64,000 nt of DNA from Nannochloris sp. 'desiccata'. Taxonomy: Eukaryota > Chlorophyta > Trebouxiophyceae > Chlorellales > Chlorellaceae. The DNA is taken from the NCBI GenBank assembly GCA_019044685.2, contig JAGTXX020000001.1, forward strand, positions 806,001 through 870,000, given 5' to 3'. The position numbers were made by a program, and so were the translations under genes. The notes beneath the pieces were generated by a model. The model ran no database searches, was not told the DNA's origin, and saw only the letters and a list, made by a program, of their open reading frames with translations. Positions within the stretch are counted from its first letter, which is position 1. Each line of letters opens with the position of its first letter. Positions 22,882-32,520 of the stretch are shown one piece after another.

Positions 22882-24176
22882 CTAGTTCATAAACACGAAT
22901 TCAAACAAAGTAGCCCATCTCATGACTGCAAACACAATTAAACCTCCACCACACACACCCAACATCCTCTTCCTTTGCCCTAGTTTCATAAAAACCCATT
23001 CAAAATCAATAACAAAAGTCTTCCCGTACATAAACACTGAAAGCAATACCATGGCGACACCGACGAGAAAGAAAATTGATGGAAACTGACCAAACAGTGG
23101 AATTGCTACCAGGACAGTTAAGATAACTGACACAGCAATAGCGAAATTCTTAATTACGTTATCACAATACTTTACCACCATACCCGTTACCAAGCCGCCA
23201 AAAACTTGTAGAGCAACCACAGCCCAGGTCGAAGCAGAGAATCCTTGCAACCACCCGTGGCGGAGAATAGACCCTCTGTCTTTGCCCCATGCTAACGCTG
23301 CACTAAATGGCACTCCAAAGACAGATAATTGGATATTCCGGATCCACAGATTGGGTGCATGCTTTCCTTTGACATACTTTTCAAAATAAACACCGGCAAA
23401 TGCCGAACTAAGGCCAGAAATACAGCAGGACACCATGCCTATAAGCCAATTTGCTTGAGATACTGGCTTTCTATTATTTGCAGGTTCATTTGCGGGGCCG
23501 TTGTTCACAGTGACGAGAATAACGCAACGCCCAGTGCTAAAACGGGCATTGACGCCCACTGCATACTGTCCAATTGTTGACCTAACAGCCAACGAGCAAA
23601 TAACGCTGTGGGTATGAGCTTAAACGCTTGATTGAAGATTTGATAGGTGACTGCGTCTAGGTAAGTAGCTGCTGCGATGAGAAGGACCTGTTGAAATGCA
23701 AACATGACAGCAGGGAGGGCCATGGGGAGGGCTTGCCGAAAGGCGGTGCCAACACGCCTGCTAAGAGTTACTATCTGCGGTTGTTGCTGTGCTGGATGTC
23801 TACCATTCGCGGCAGTGAGGGATGCAAAAGATGGGGAAGGTGGTGCGTTTTGTGGTTGAGCTATGAGTTGCACAGCTAGACAGATAGCTAATTTTATCGA
23901 TTCAGAGATAAAGACAGCTACTGAAGGGAGGTACCGACGTCCTGCCTTTATTCTAGAATACCGAAGCACTATGGACAGTACTGTACCTTGTAGTATTAAT
24001 AAAAGCATCGATAATAGAGCGTAGCTTGCATGCCGACGAGTTGTTTTGGGAGTTTTTGGTGTATGATCACCGCCTCCATTGTCGCCGCCTCCCATGTTGG
24101 TGAGTGCTGCAGGTTGGAATTGTTCTAGATCCATTGAAACTTTTGCCTTGGTGGACATCATATTTGCGATGGGCAT
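22882..24176 (-). CDS. Nucleotide-sugar transporter (SLC35A / UDP-galactose or CMP-sialic acid transporter family)
   Basis: Two overlapping open frames encode the two halves of one SLC35A-type transporter. The N-half (24176 to about 23509) holds the first five or six helices, including LRYSR, FKLIPTALFARWLLGQQL and MQWASMPVLALGVALF. The C-half (about 23470-22882) contains the family hallmarks LSSAFAGVYFEK, LWIRNIQLSVFG, FGGLVTGMVVKYCDN and IKNFAIAVSVILT. Joining needs either a 38-nt intron (23508-23471, GT-AG, phase 2) or a -1 frameshift; the intron model gives 418 residues. These ten-TM Golgi/ER antiporters exchange nucleotide sugars for the NMP. Substrate specificity cannot be read from the sequence. 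If neither join is real, the gene is broken. Confidence 0.82.
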
Positions 24177-25062
24177 AGTTATATACAGAAGGGATGCTAT
24201 TGCTGTTGTTGTGTTGCTATTGCCGTCGTCAGCGGGGTGACCGTTGATCTTTGATGGGAAGGATTAAAAATGGGATTTAGGGAAGCTAGGTATAGGCCGT
24301 TGATATAAACATACTAGTAGATTTCGAAAGCACCGCAGATCATTCAGTAGGTAATTTAGAGCCGTTTGTAGGGCGAAAGTGAGGGCACTGCAAATCAATG
24401 CTAGCTAAATTCAAATTTTGCTGCACATGTAGGTCTGTCGGATATTCTTTGGAATGATATACTAAATTGAAATGAAGGTTATGTTGCTCGATCAGCCCTT
24501 TAATGTCAAAACAGCAAGCCCGCCACTGTCAAAAAACAAAGGAAAGTTTGAAAACTTTTCATTTGAAATACTGCTAAAATGCATTCCATCATATTGTCCT
24601 GGGGAATGGTCGGAGCAGGCAACCAAAACGGAGTTAGAAGAAATATGTATCCCAGTAATATAGCTAGCAATGCAATTTGTTTTCACTGAAAAAGCTGATA
24701 TTAAACTTCAAAGCAATTCAGGGTCTGATCAAGATCATCACACTCTGTTTCCTGACATACTTAACGCCTCTACTGTTTATATGCAGTTATTTATTTTGTT
24801 GACATGTAACAGGCCATCGTCATCTTCTATACCCGGTACTAAAGCAGCTTTGGGGATCCAGCCTCCAGCATGATCAGCTCTCGCAAGCCATTTGGCAGCA
24901 GCTCCCTCCAGCTGCAAGCTGCTGGGACGACAGATAAAGTGAAAGGTAGATGATGTCCAGAGGGAATCAGCGCAGCTGCAGTCACTAGGCTCCAGCCTCT
25001 TCGGCCTCACCATAGCACACAGGCCCTTTCTCCTCACCTGGAGTCGAGCTGAAAGACCAACA
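24177..25062. other. Gene-poor intergenic stretch
   Basis: Start of a gene-poor accessory region of almost 4 kb (24.2-28 kb). Short open frames are present on both strands, but none has recognisable features. The 24830-25010 part is richer in GC with AGCTGC words. Confidence 0.3.
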
Positions 25063-25066
25063 ATGC

Positions 25067-25375
25067 ATGCAACTTGAGGATAGAATCTTCAAAGATCTCG
25101 ACGAGATTTTACGATTCCTCCTTGATGCTGGAATGCCGTCTGATTTTGATTGGGAGCGGTTTTTCAACGATGATCGGTTCACCGCGGAGGAGGTAAACCC
25201 TCACATCACAATAGCAACGAGGGCATGGCAAGAGAAGAATGTTATGTCCAGTCATTTTGATGTCAAAGGTGCTACTGAGGAATTGGAGGAATTTCTTGCA
25301 ACCACCGGTGTTGTTGACAAACTGCCCACGTGTGACACTGGCCTTGGGACATCTCAACATCTTCAGCTGATCTAG
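25067..25375 (+). CDS. Small unknown acidic protein (102 aa)
   Basis: ATG at 25067; the product is acidic and predicted helical, with codon use similar to neighbouring genes. It has aromatic residues spaced as in a folded helical domain (FDWERFF, RAWQEKN). No family is recognised. It lies 238 bp before the PD-(D/E)XK candidate on the same strand and may be an exon of that gene or a fragment of a larger accessory gene. No suitable donor was pinned down. Confidence 0.35.
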   Translation: MQLEDRIFKDLDEILRFLLDAGMPSDFDWERFFNDDRFTAEEVNPHITIATRAWQEKNVMSSHFDVKGATEELEEFLATTGVVDKLPTCDTGLGTSQHLQLI

Positions 25376-25612
25376 GTCCAGAGCGACGAGCTCCAAATTT
25401 AGTCCTCACGAATTGCTCAAACACTGCAAATGAATGAATTAATAGAAAAGAATTTCTTCGATTATATCATAAAGTGAAGAAGAAGGCTATAGGCTAGAGT
25501 GAAACAACCGGCGCTAGAATTTAAAATAGAAGGATCCAGGGCCAATCTACTTCTGGCCCTCTAGGTGGCCCTGGTCACCATTTTGATATTGTTATTCGCG
25601 TGTCCTGCAGCT

Positions 25613-26765
25613 ATGTCGACGCCCAAGTTCTACAACGACATTACTTTGCTTCTGGCCGATCCAGAAAATGATTTTCCCCTCGAGTTTAATCCTGAGCGCC
25701 CGTCCCAGGTAAAGGTGCTGGAAAGGGCATCACGCGAGGGCTTTATTAGAACGGTGGAGCGTAAAAATGGCGAAACTGTGGTGCCTCTTGAAAGATTCGA
25801 TCCTCAAGCCCTGAAGGAGGTATCACCAGAGGATGTCGAGCTTCGCGATGGGGCGACTTACATCGTCGTCCCACGCAGTGAAAAGAGCTACGAAAATAGG
25901 GTAAGCTTCTTTGCTTTACATGTCGCATTTTGTTTTTTCTCGAACCCCATTCCTTGTTTAATAGTTAATTTTTTCACCACTTCACCGCCAACCTTCATTC
26001 GTTTCTTTTTGATTTTGCAGTTTAAAAGCATCGAGGCTTGGCAGAAGCACCAGAACTCGGGTGATGAACGCATGCTCGTGGCACGTGCAAAGGAAAAACT
26101 GGAGAAGAACCATACCAACGTTAGGGCCTGGTGCAAGAAAAGAGTGACTGGCCCTGATGGCTTGTCCCGAGAAGTGGACGCAGCAGCCATCGCAGATAAT
26201 TGTGCTATTGTGGTTGAGCACAAAAATCTTATGGATTATAAGGGCGCTGTTCAGCTTGTTGACTTGGTATCTTTCATTAAGTACGTCGTCGGTTCTGGCT
26301 AAATTTTTATTCCGTTTCTTTTTGTTGGTTTTATTTATAAACGTTTTTTATTAGGATTTCATTCACCTTTCTCGTGTTTTCTTCCTTTTCTGCAGTGCGC
26401 ATAAGGACAGTGGTGAGGGTACCGTGTCCGATTTTAGTGGGAAGCTCATCATCGGTGCCCTTGCTGGCCCATTTGAGACGAGCGACCCCAACAACAAGAA
26501 ACAGATGGATGCCCTCTTACACCAAAACAAATGCATAAAATGGTATGAAGAGAAAAGCTACGGCGGGGACCCTTGCAGCCCTTTCCAGGCTTCGGGGGCT
26601 TCTTGTGATGCTCCTGCACCGTCCGATAGCCCAGGCAATGGCCCCACTGCTCCGGCTGCCGTGCCTCGAAGGGTTGGGCGTCTCCTTGCCCCAATGCGAG
26701 GATCAGCCATGCTGGTCCACCCTCGCCTGGCCAACAGGGTTGCTGGCTGCAGACCCTCTTTTTAA
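25613..26765 (+). CDS. Candidate PD-(D/E)XK nuclease-fold protein, orphan
   Basis: Three exons, 25613-25900, 26021-26280 and 26396-26765, give 305 residues. Donors are GTAAGC and GTACGT, acceptors TTTTGCAG and TTCTGCAG, and the phases agree. Residues 1-96 form an alpha/beta region with many charged residues. In exon 2 (from residue 97) a long amphipathic helix precedes E147-V-D149, and then the hydrophobic strand AIVV runs into E162-H-K164. This acidic residue followed by an ExK on the next strand is the core of the restriction-endonuclease-like fold. The following helix and the GKLIIGALAG strand fit that topology. The C-terminal 75 residues are Pro/Ala/Arg rich and read less like a folded domain, so the last exon may be frameshifted or mis-joined. 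No close family is recognised; CR/Crinkler-type effectors with REase domains are a possible comparison. Confidence 0.55.
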
Positions 26766-27973
26766 AACTCAGATGGGGGTGGGCGGGTTTTCTTTCTTCT
26801 TTTTGTTAAAAAAATAAATTACCAGTTTATTATTCTAGGATTATATATTTTAACACATGTTTTCTTCTATTCGAAACACCATCTACACGTGTTTTCCAGT
26901 TTTTCTTTTTTCCCCATTCACTAGTACTATTTTCTAAAAGTTTTGATTCATTTCATGTATGTTCAACGGTCGAGATGTCCTCTCTGTTTAAGCACCACGC
27001 AAAGCAGTACAGAACTCTTGCCAAGTCTGCCAAGGAGCCAAAGTTAAATTCGGAGCGAGAATTGTATTCCCGTTATGACTGGTTGGCGGGGGTGGCGAGA
27101 TAGAGCGCCTCCCATCTCATAACGGGAATTTAATTTTCGTTTTCTACCACCGCCTCGAGCTGAAGGACGCTCAAGCATGCTTTGCAGACCATTATGTTGC
27201 TCTTTGTTGGGATCTACGGCAATGGGAACCCTGGCTTTGGCTCGTGCTGCTTTCTGCTGCGCCTGCCGCTCTTCCTTTTCCCATGCTGCTACCGCTGCTG
27301 CCTCTGGTGCTTCCTGGGCTTCTATTGCAGCCTTATCTGCTACTTCTGCGTTCGGAGGCGGTAAGCAGCTCTGGACAATAAACTGTATTCTTAATGCATT
27401 AATTGTAATCATACTTCAATTTCGAAACTTCTGCCGTCTCACGACACCAGTTTTCAAGTGGTTAAAAGGAACTGCCTATGGGGGTGGGCCAGGCCACATG
27501 TAATCGGCATAAACATGAGCAGTTCATGTTGAAATTTGACCAAATTTTTGGCTCGGTGTGTTCGCAGTAGTGCATTTTATCAGCTTAACACGAGAAAACA
27601 CTATTATTTTAAAAAAGCATCACGCTTAGCATGCCCCACAGTAGGGCCTTCATCGCACCATCTGATTCGAAACGCAAGTAATTGAGTTTTAAGTTTCGAT
27701 AGCTTCAATGCATCAATTTTGCCGGATAGGAATTGTTTTCCTAAATGTTCTCAGCTACACAAGTTGTAACACAACAAGACTTTAAACGCCCGATTTGGCT
27801 CAGTATTTTTGCCAGGAATGGCCTAAATTTGGCGCCTCTTAACCTTGCAGAATGAAAATGAGTGGGATTGGGCCTCCCCATTTTCAAGCAGCAAAGCTCA
27901 GTGAGGATTTCACCCTCCTCTATATATTATATTATAAACCGAAGGCTCTTGGTCGTGCCATCTGAGAAAAGGG
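26766..27973. repeat. Intergenic region with short inverted repeat and possible mobile-element fragment
   Basis: A 13-bp inverted repeat (ATTCCCGTTATGA at about 27066 and TCATAACGGGAAT at about 27116) encloses about 37 bp. The minus-strand frame 27412-27044 (122 aa) has an Ala/Glu/Gln-rich coiled segment followed by a basic KRK patch and could be the tail of a degraded mobile-element or host protein. The rest (27420-27970) is AT-rich with no supported gene. Confidence 0.35.
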
Positions 27974-29409
27974 ATGACTCCATCTACTGTCATCCTCTAC
28001 TCAACAACTTTTGCTGCTACTTTAAAAGTTCGATCGGATATAACTAAGATAAAGCACATTCTAGACTCTAAAAAAATACCTTACGATGATGTGCGTGTTT
28101 GCTGCTGCGTACATTGTTTATTTTAGCACTATTCCTTGAAGGAAGTTGTCATGATCGACGGCACTCTGATCACCACTGTTTTTGTTGTTGCAGGTCGACT
28201 TGTCAGAACAGCCCCACCGGAGGGTTGATATGCTAAAATATAGCGACAACAACCATACATTGCCACAGCTTCACGTGAACAATAGATTTATTGGTAAGAC
28301 AGATTACTGAATTTGTGTATTTTTCCCTCTGATCTGAGCGGCGGTTGAGCTCGTCTTCTAATTTTCTCTTTTTCTCTTTTGCAGGCAGCGCAGACGATAT
28401 TCAAGAACTGGAAGACTGGGGTGAGCTTGAAGCGATCCTTCGTGGTGTATCTCCAGGAAAACTAGCAGCAGAATCTGCAGCAGCAGCTCAGGCAGAAGCT
28501 CTAGCTTACTCGGCTTCTCTCTCTGCTGGCGTGACACTGGCAGCAGCAGAAGCAGCAGAAATAGTACAGCCTTCGTTCTCTCCTCCTCCTAGTATTCCCC
28601 CTGCACTGGAAGGTGCCGTGGAAAAGGCAGAAGTTGAAACTTTAGAACAAGAAGAGAACGAGGAACTCTGCACTACTAGAGAAGTAGTAAAAGAAATCTT
28701 CAAGAAATTAGAATCGGAGCCCGAAGAGCAACAAGAAGAAGAAGACGGAGGAAAAGTACGGGATGAAGTAGTATTACCTGCTCTGGATCTTGAAAATTCC
28801 GAATATAAAGACATAAAAGCTACTGAAGTAGAAATTGTAGAAAAACTAGAACAACAGGAAGTGGTAGACTCCTCACCTTTGCTTGCTCTCCCGGCAACTG
28901 CCGAAGACACCTGTTACTTCAGTCCAGTTTTAATTAAAGCTAACTCAGAGAACGAGGAAGAAACCAAAGACAACGGCGTTACTCCTACGACTACTGAACC
29001 TGAATTCGTTGTTGTTCAAGCTAATTTCCAAGATCTAGACCTATCTAAACCTCCTAAACAGCAACACCAAGACGACGAGGAACCTCCTTCCCCCTTATCC
29101 TCCATCACTCCGTCGCCTTCTCCTTCTCCTTATAAACAAGAGGTGGAAGAGCAAACACGTGAACTAGATCATACACTTGAGGTCAATCCGAGTGAAGACC
29201 AACAACGACAACAGCAATCGCCATCACCAGTAAGGCCTTTAGAAGCACACCCACTGGGCGACGCTGTGCACGCTCACGCAGTACAGCTCGTAGATCCCCT
29301 GGGTCATACATCTGAAGACGAAGAATATATATTTATAGATAACTTTACCAGTGCTATAAGCAGCCCTGATATACTCCCTTTTGAAGAAGAAGAAGAAGAA
29401 GAGAAATAA
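27974..29409 (+). CDS. Glutaredoxin-like (SH3BGR-type) thioredoxin-fold protein with long acidic tail
   Basis: Three exons, 27974-28090, 28194-28293 and 28385-29409, give 413 residues with phases 0 and 1 matching. The first 85 residues form a small thioredoxin fold. A strand VILYSTTFAATL is followed by a helix, then KKIPYDDVDLSEQP, then LPQLHVNNRFIGSADDIQELEDWGELEAIL. The cis-Pro before the third strand, the G-x-x-D-D-x-x-x-L turn and the C-terminal helix match the SH3BGR/glutaredoxin-related group. The usual CxxC/CxxS active site is missing (the strand ends in STTFAATL), so it is unlikely to be a redox enzyme. The following 330 residues are Glu/Pro/Gln rich and disordered, ending in a poly-Glu run. 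A scaffold role is possible; function unknown. Confidence 0.78.
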
Positions 29410-29422
29410 TAAAATAATTTAA

Positions 29423-31174
29423 ATGATGGTTTTGACGAGTGAAGAAAATTTGATTGTTGCTTCGGTAGCTTCACGTGTGGGGGAGGAAGAAAGGAAGAAC
29501 AAGCTCATGATAGAATGCATGTCTGCAGAATCGAATCCTTCTTCTTCTTCTGGTGGTGATATCCAAGGAGTGCTTCCTTGGGTTACGCAGCCTCTGTTTT
29601 GGAAATATTCAACAGAATGGCAAGAGCTGTCTTTTGGGTTGAAACACCACTGCCCTGGCGGAGGCCCTGCTGTTGCCTCCTTGATGGACAGATTCTTAGC
29701 TCTTTGGACGGATTATTTGAAAACTAAATATATACATGATGGTAGAGGCAATACTAAGAGCCAGAGAGATGAAAAAACAGTGCGAAATCATGATGTTAAA
29801 CTAGAAAGTGAAATCAAAATGTTGGCGTCGGCATGTCAAACAGTGCTCTGGGAGAAGCTTCATACTGGTATTTGGAAGGACATTTCTTTCATATGGCGAG
29901 ACGCATACTCATTTTCTTGCTTGCTATCTGCATTGGTTGAGCTTGAGACGGTGTCTGAATTGAAAAACCGTAGAAAAAAGGCATTACGATGCCTTGACCT
30001 GGCGTGTTTGATGGGCGGAAACTTGTGGCGCCCAGTGGTGTCTCATTTTATTTCAGATCTAGTACCATTGTTGAATGATAGTGATGCCAATAATAATAGC
30101 CCTGTAGATAGCCTAGCTGGTTATCTAGTGCCCGATAAAAAACTAGAAATGGAGGGTGATAACGCCTTTCTTTCCTCACCACCACCGCAGCCTCTTCCAC
30201 CAGGTTCTCTAGGTTCTTCCTCTCTAAGCCACCCGGTCCCTCGCCACCACGTACTCTCGTTAGAAGCCTTCGCTACCGACTACCTGCTCCCTCAACACCC
30301 AGTCGTCATCTCTGGAGCAATGAATACCTGGCCAGCATTAAAAAATTGGCAACTGGTGGACTATTGGAGACGGCATGCAGGGGCGAGGACGGTACCGGTA
30401 GAGGTGGGTAAAAATTATATGGTTGAAGGGTGGGGACAACAATTAATGCTCTTTTCTGATTTTTTAGACAATCATTTAGTCTCTACACAACCAAAAAGTA
30501 TGGAGGAGAAATTTGAAAGCCAAAGCAAAGACCAACATGAAGAAGAAGAAGGAGAAGACGATGGTGACGAAAATAAAAGTTGTGTGTATTTAGCTCAACA
30601 CGACTTGGTAGCTCAAATTCCACGTCTCGCCCAAGACATCCATCAACCGGAATATTGTTCCCTGGGTCAACCAGTCTACGCAACGAATACATGGATAGGT
30701 CCATCTGGCACGGTAACACCATTACATACTGATCCTGAACAGAATCTGTTGTGTCAGGTGGTAGGTAGAAAATATGTAAGGCTGTATTCGCCAGAGCAAA
30801 GCCACGCATTAGTTTGTGTTGGTGGTAGGGGTGAAGAGGAAGGACATCAAGGGAACAGCAGCAGCGGTGGCGGTGGTGGTGGTGGTGGCGGTAGTTCTTT
30901 GACATTGAATACTAGCCCTGTGGATGTAGATACGCATCCCTTATTAGAAGAGAATTCTAAAGGAAGAAACTCAGAGGGCACCGAAGGCGGTAGCAGCGAT
31001 AAAATAGAAATTGAAGGTGGAAGCGGGATGGCGGAGTATCCATTGTACGCTTCGGCACCATTTTTTGATTGTGTTCTAGAGTCAGGGGAGATGCTATATA
31101 TCCCAGTGAGGTGGTGGCATTATGTGAAATCGTTAAGCACGTCTGCGAGTGTTAATTTTTGGTGGAAGAGGTGA
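29423..31174 (+). CDS. JmjC-domain 2-oxoglutarate oxygenase, KDM8/JMJD5-like
   Basis: Single-exon protein of 583 residues whose ATG lies 13 bp after the preceding stop. The N-terminal 230 residues are helical, comparable to the N-terminal region of KDM8. The JmjC cupin begins near residue 270. It contains the sequence [18 protein letters not shown], the Fe(II) ligands His435 and Asp437 in [24 protein letters not shown], and the distal His566 in [17 protein letters not shown] supplies the usual 2-oxoglutarate-binding basic residue. A disordered Gly/Glu-rich insert of about 85 residues separates the halves of the cupin. KDM8 relatives hydroxylate arginine in ribosomal or chromatin proteins, or act on methyl-lysine; the substrate here cannot be stated. 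An alternative start lies at a downstream Met near residue 29. Confidence 0.86.
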   Translation: MMVLTSEENLIVASVASRVGEEERKNKLMIECMSAESNPSSSSGGDIQGVLPWVTQPLFWKYSTEWQELSFGLKHHCPGGGPAVASLMDRFLALWTDYLKTKYIHDGRGNTKSQRDEKTVRNHDVKLESEIKMLASACQTVLWEKLHTGIWKDISFIWRDAYSFSCLLSALVELETVSELKNRRKKALRCLDLACLMGGNLWRPVVSHFISDLVPLLNDSDANNNSPVDSLAGYLVPDKKLEMEGDNAFLSSPPPQPLPPGSLGSSSLSHPVPRHHVLSLEAFATDYLLPQHPVVISGAMNTWPALKNWQLVDYWRRHAGARTVPVEVGKNYMVEGWGQQLMLFSDFLDNHLVSTQPKSMEEKFESQSKDQHEEEEGEDDGDENKSCVYLAQHDLVAQIPRLAQDIHQPEYCSLGQPVYATNTWIGPSGTVTPLHTDPEQNLLCQVVGRKYVRLYSPEQSHALVCVGGRGEEEGHQGNSSSGGGGGGGGGSSLTLNTSPVDVDTHPLLEENSKGRNSEGTEGGSSDKIEIEGGSGMAEYPLYASAPFFDCVLESGEMLYIPVRWWHYVKSLSTSASVNFWWKR

Positions 31175-31624
31175 GTAATTAAAAATTGAAGGCGAGCGTC
31201 TTGGTAGCTTCTACTGAGAGAGGGCCTATATCCTTAACTTTGGGTTGGCTAGTAGATCTATTGTATGCAATTCACTGTGTTAAATACATGTACATGTACT
31301 TCAATGTATATTTTTAAAATGATAGAAAGGTAGTCGAAGGAGTTAAATTTAGTTAAATTTTCATTCTAGACATTTTTGTCCATGGACACCATGGTGGACG
31401 GCGTGTTGGAACGGCGTGTTAAGATAATAGTCCAAGTGCAACCATATACTTATTAAGGGCTATTGTAAACGTCTCAAACCTGTAATGAAAGCGGGAAAGC
31501 AATACATGAGTAAATGTTATTATCTCCTGGCCCGGGTTGCTTCTTGTAGCAAGTACATAGGGGCAGCAAGGCGAAGGGAAAAGGCCGGGTGAAAAGGGCG
31601 TCCAAATAAAGAAGTAATCACTAC
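31175..31624. other. Convergent 3' intergenic region
   Basis: About 450 bp between JmjC and TRAPPC1 stops. A short direct repeat (GTTAAATTTA, near 31340) is present; no gene is supported. Confidence 0.35.
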
Positions 31625-32249
31625 TTACAAAAAGGCTTCTCCTGGGATATAGGCTGGGTTTTTAACAACTAATTCTACGTAGAAATTCTTATAAATATAC
31701 TGCAGGTGATCATCCATGTTACCTAGCGCTGGCCCTGTGTTTAAAACAAACTGCAATGACAAATAAAATAAAATCAAGAGAGGTGGGCTCGACGGTGGCG
31801 GTCAGCTATGTTTATTATCTATGTTTGATTGGCTATTCCTAGCTTTTTAAATGCACCTCATGAAGTGTTCAAACGAAATTTACCTTAAGTCCAGATGGTG
31901 TTTCAAAGAAATGTAGTTTATAGCTATCTGTTTTAAAAGTATGAAAAGTGCTACCGTCGCCAATCCTCGATGGGGCCCCCATTTGCTGTTTTTTAGGACT
32001 GCAATAGAAGGTTGAATACATATGATTAATAGGTGGTTTAAAAGTTGCTGATATTCCGTAGAAAATTACTTACTCTTTGGGGTTGACAGCTGCTGCAAAG
32101 GCTTTCATCGACCAACACATTCCAAACATCAATTTAAAGTCTTCTTGAATGCTGCCTGCTCCTTGCTGGACAGGTTTTGGGCGTGCCCATTCGTGATAAT
32201 ATTGACATACCCCTTGTCTATTGAAGATGTAGAATGTAAAGCAACTCAT
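31625..32249 (-). CDS. TRAPPC1: TRAPP complex subunit 1 (Bet5/TRAPPC1)
   Basis: Three short exons, 32249-32074, 31998-31884 and 31750-31625, give 138 residues. Donors are GTAAGT and GTAAAT, acceptors ATTGCAG; phases are 2 and 0. The product is a complete longin-like TRAPP subunit. It opens MSCFTFYIFNRQG, then YYHEWARP, the helix DFKLMFGMCWSMKAF, FHTFKTDSYKLHFFETPSGLKFVLNTG, and the closing helix HLQYIYKNFYVELVVKNPAY. These features match human TRAPPC1 and yeast Bet5 from end to end (145-159 residues). TRAPPC1 is a core subunit of the TRAPP complexes that activate Rab1/Ypt1 and tether ER-to-Golgi vesicles. All three exons are too short to appear as long open frames, so this gene is easily missed. 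Confidence 0.93.
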
Positions 32250-32520
32250 GGAGCTGTTAATTTTATTGATCAGATCGAAAAATGACTTGAATTATTTTTA
32301 CTTTTGCGTTGCTATTAAAGCTCGAAGTCTTGCCAAAACAGTACTTGATCTTTGAAGCCTCTGTAGCAATATGCAAACTTTTAAATTAAAGTCCTTCAAG
32401 GGATGCCAAGTGGGCCTCTTGACTGACCGCTGGTGACGCATACTAGTATGATACTAGTTGTTGGCAAAGTATTTTCTTTACATTCTACCTTGATATTCTA
32501 CTTTTTCCCTTTTTCTTTTT

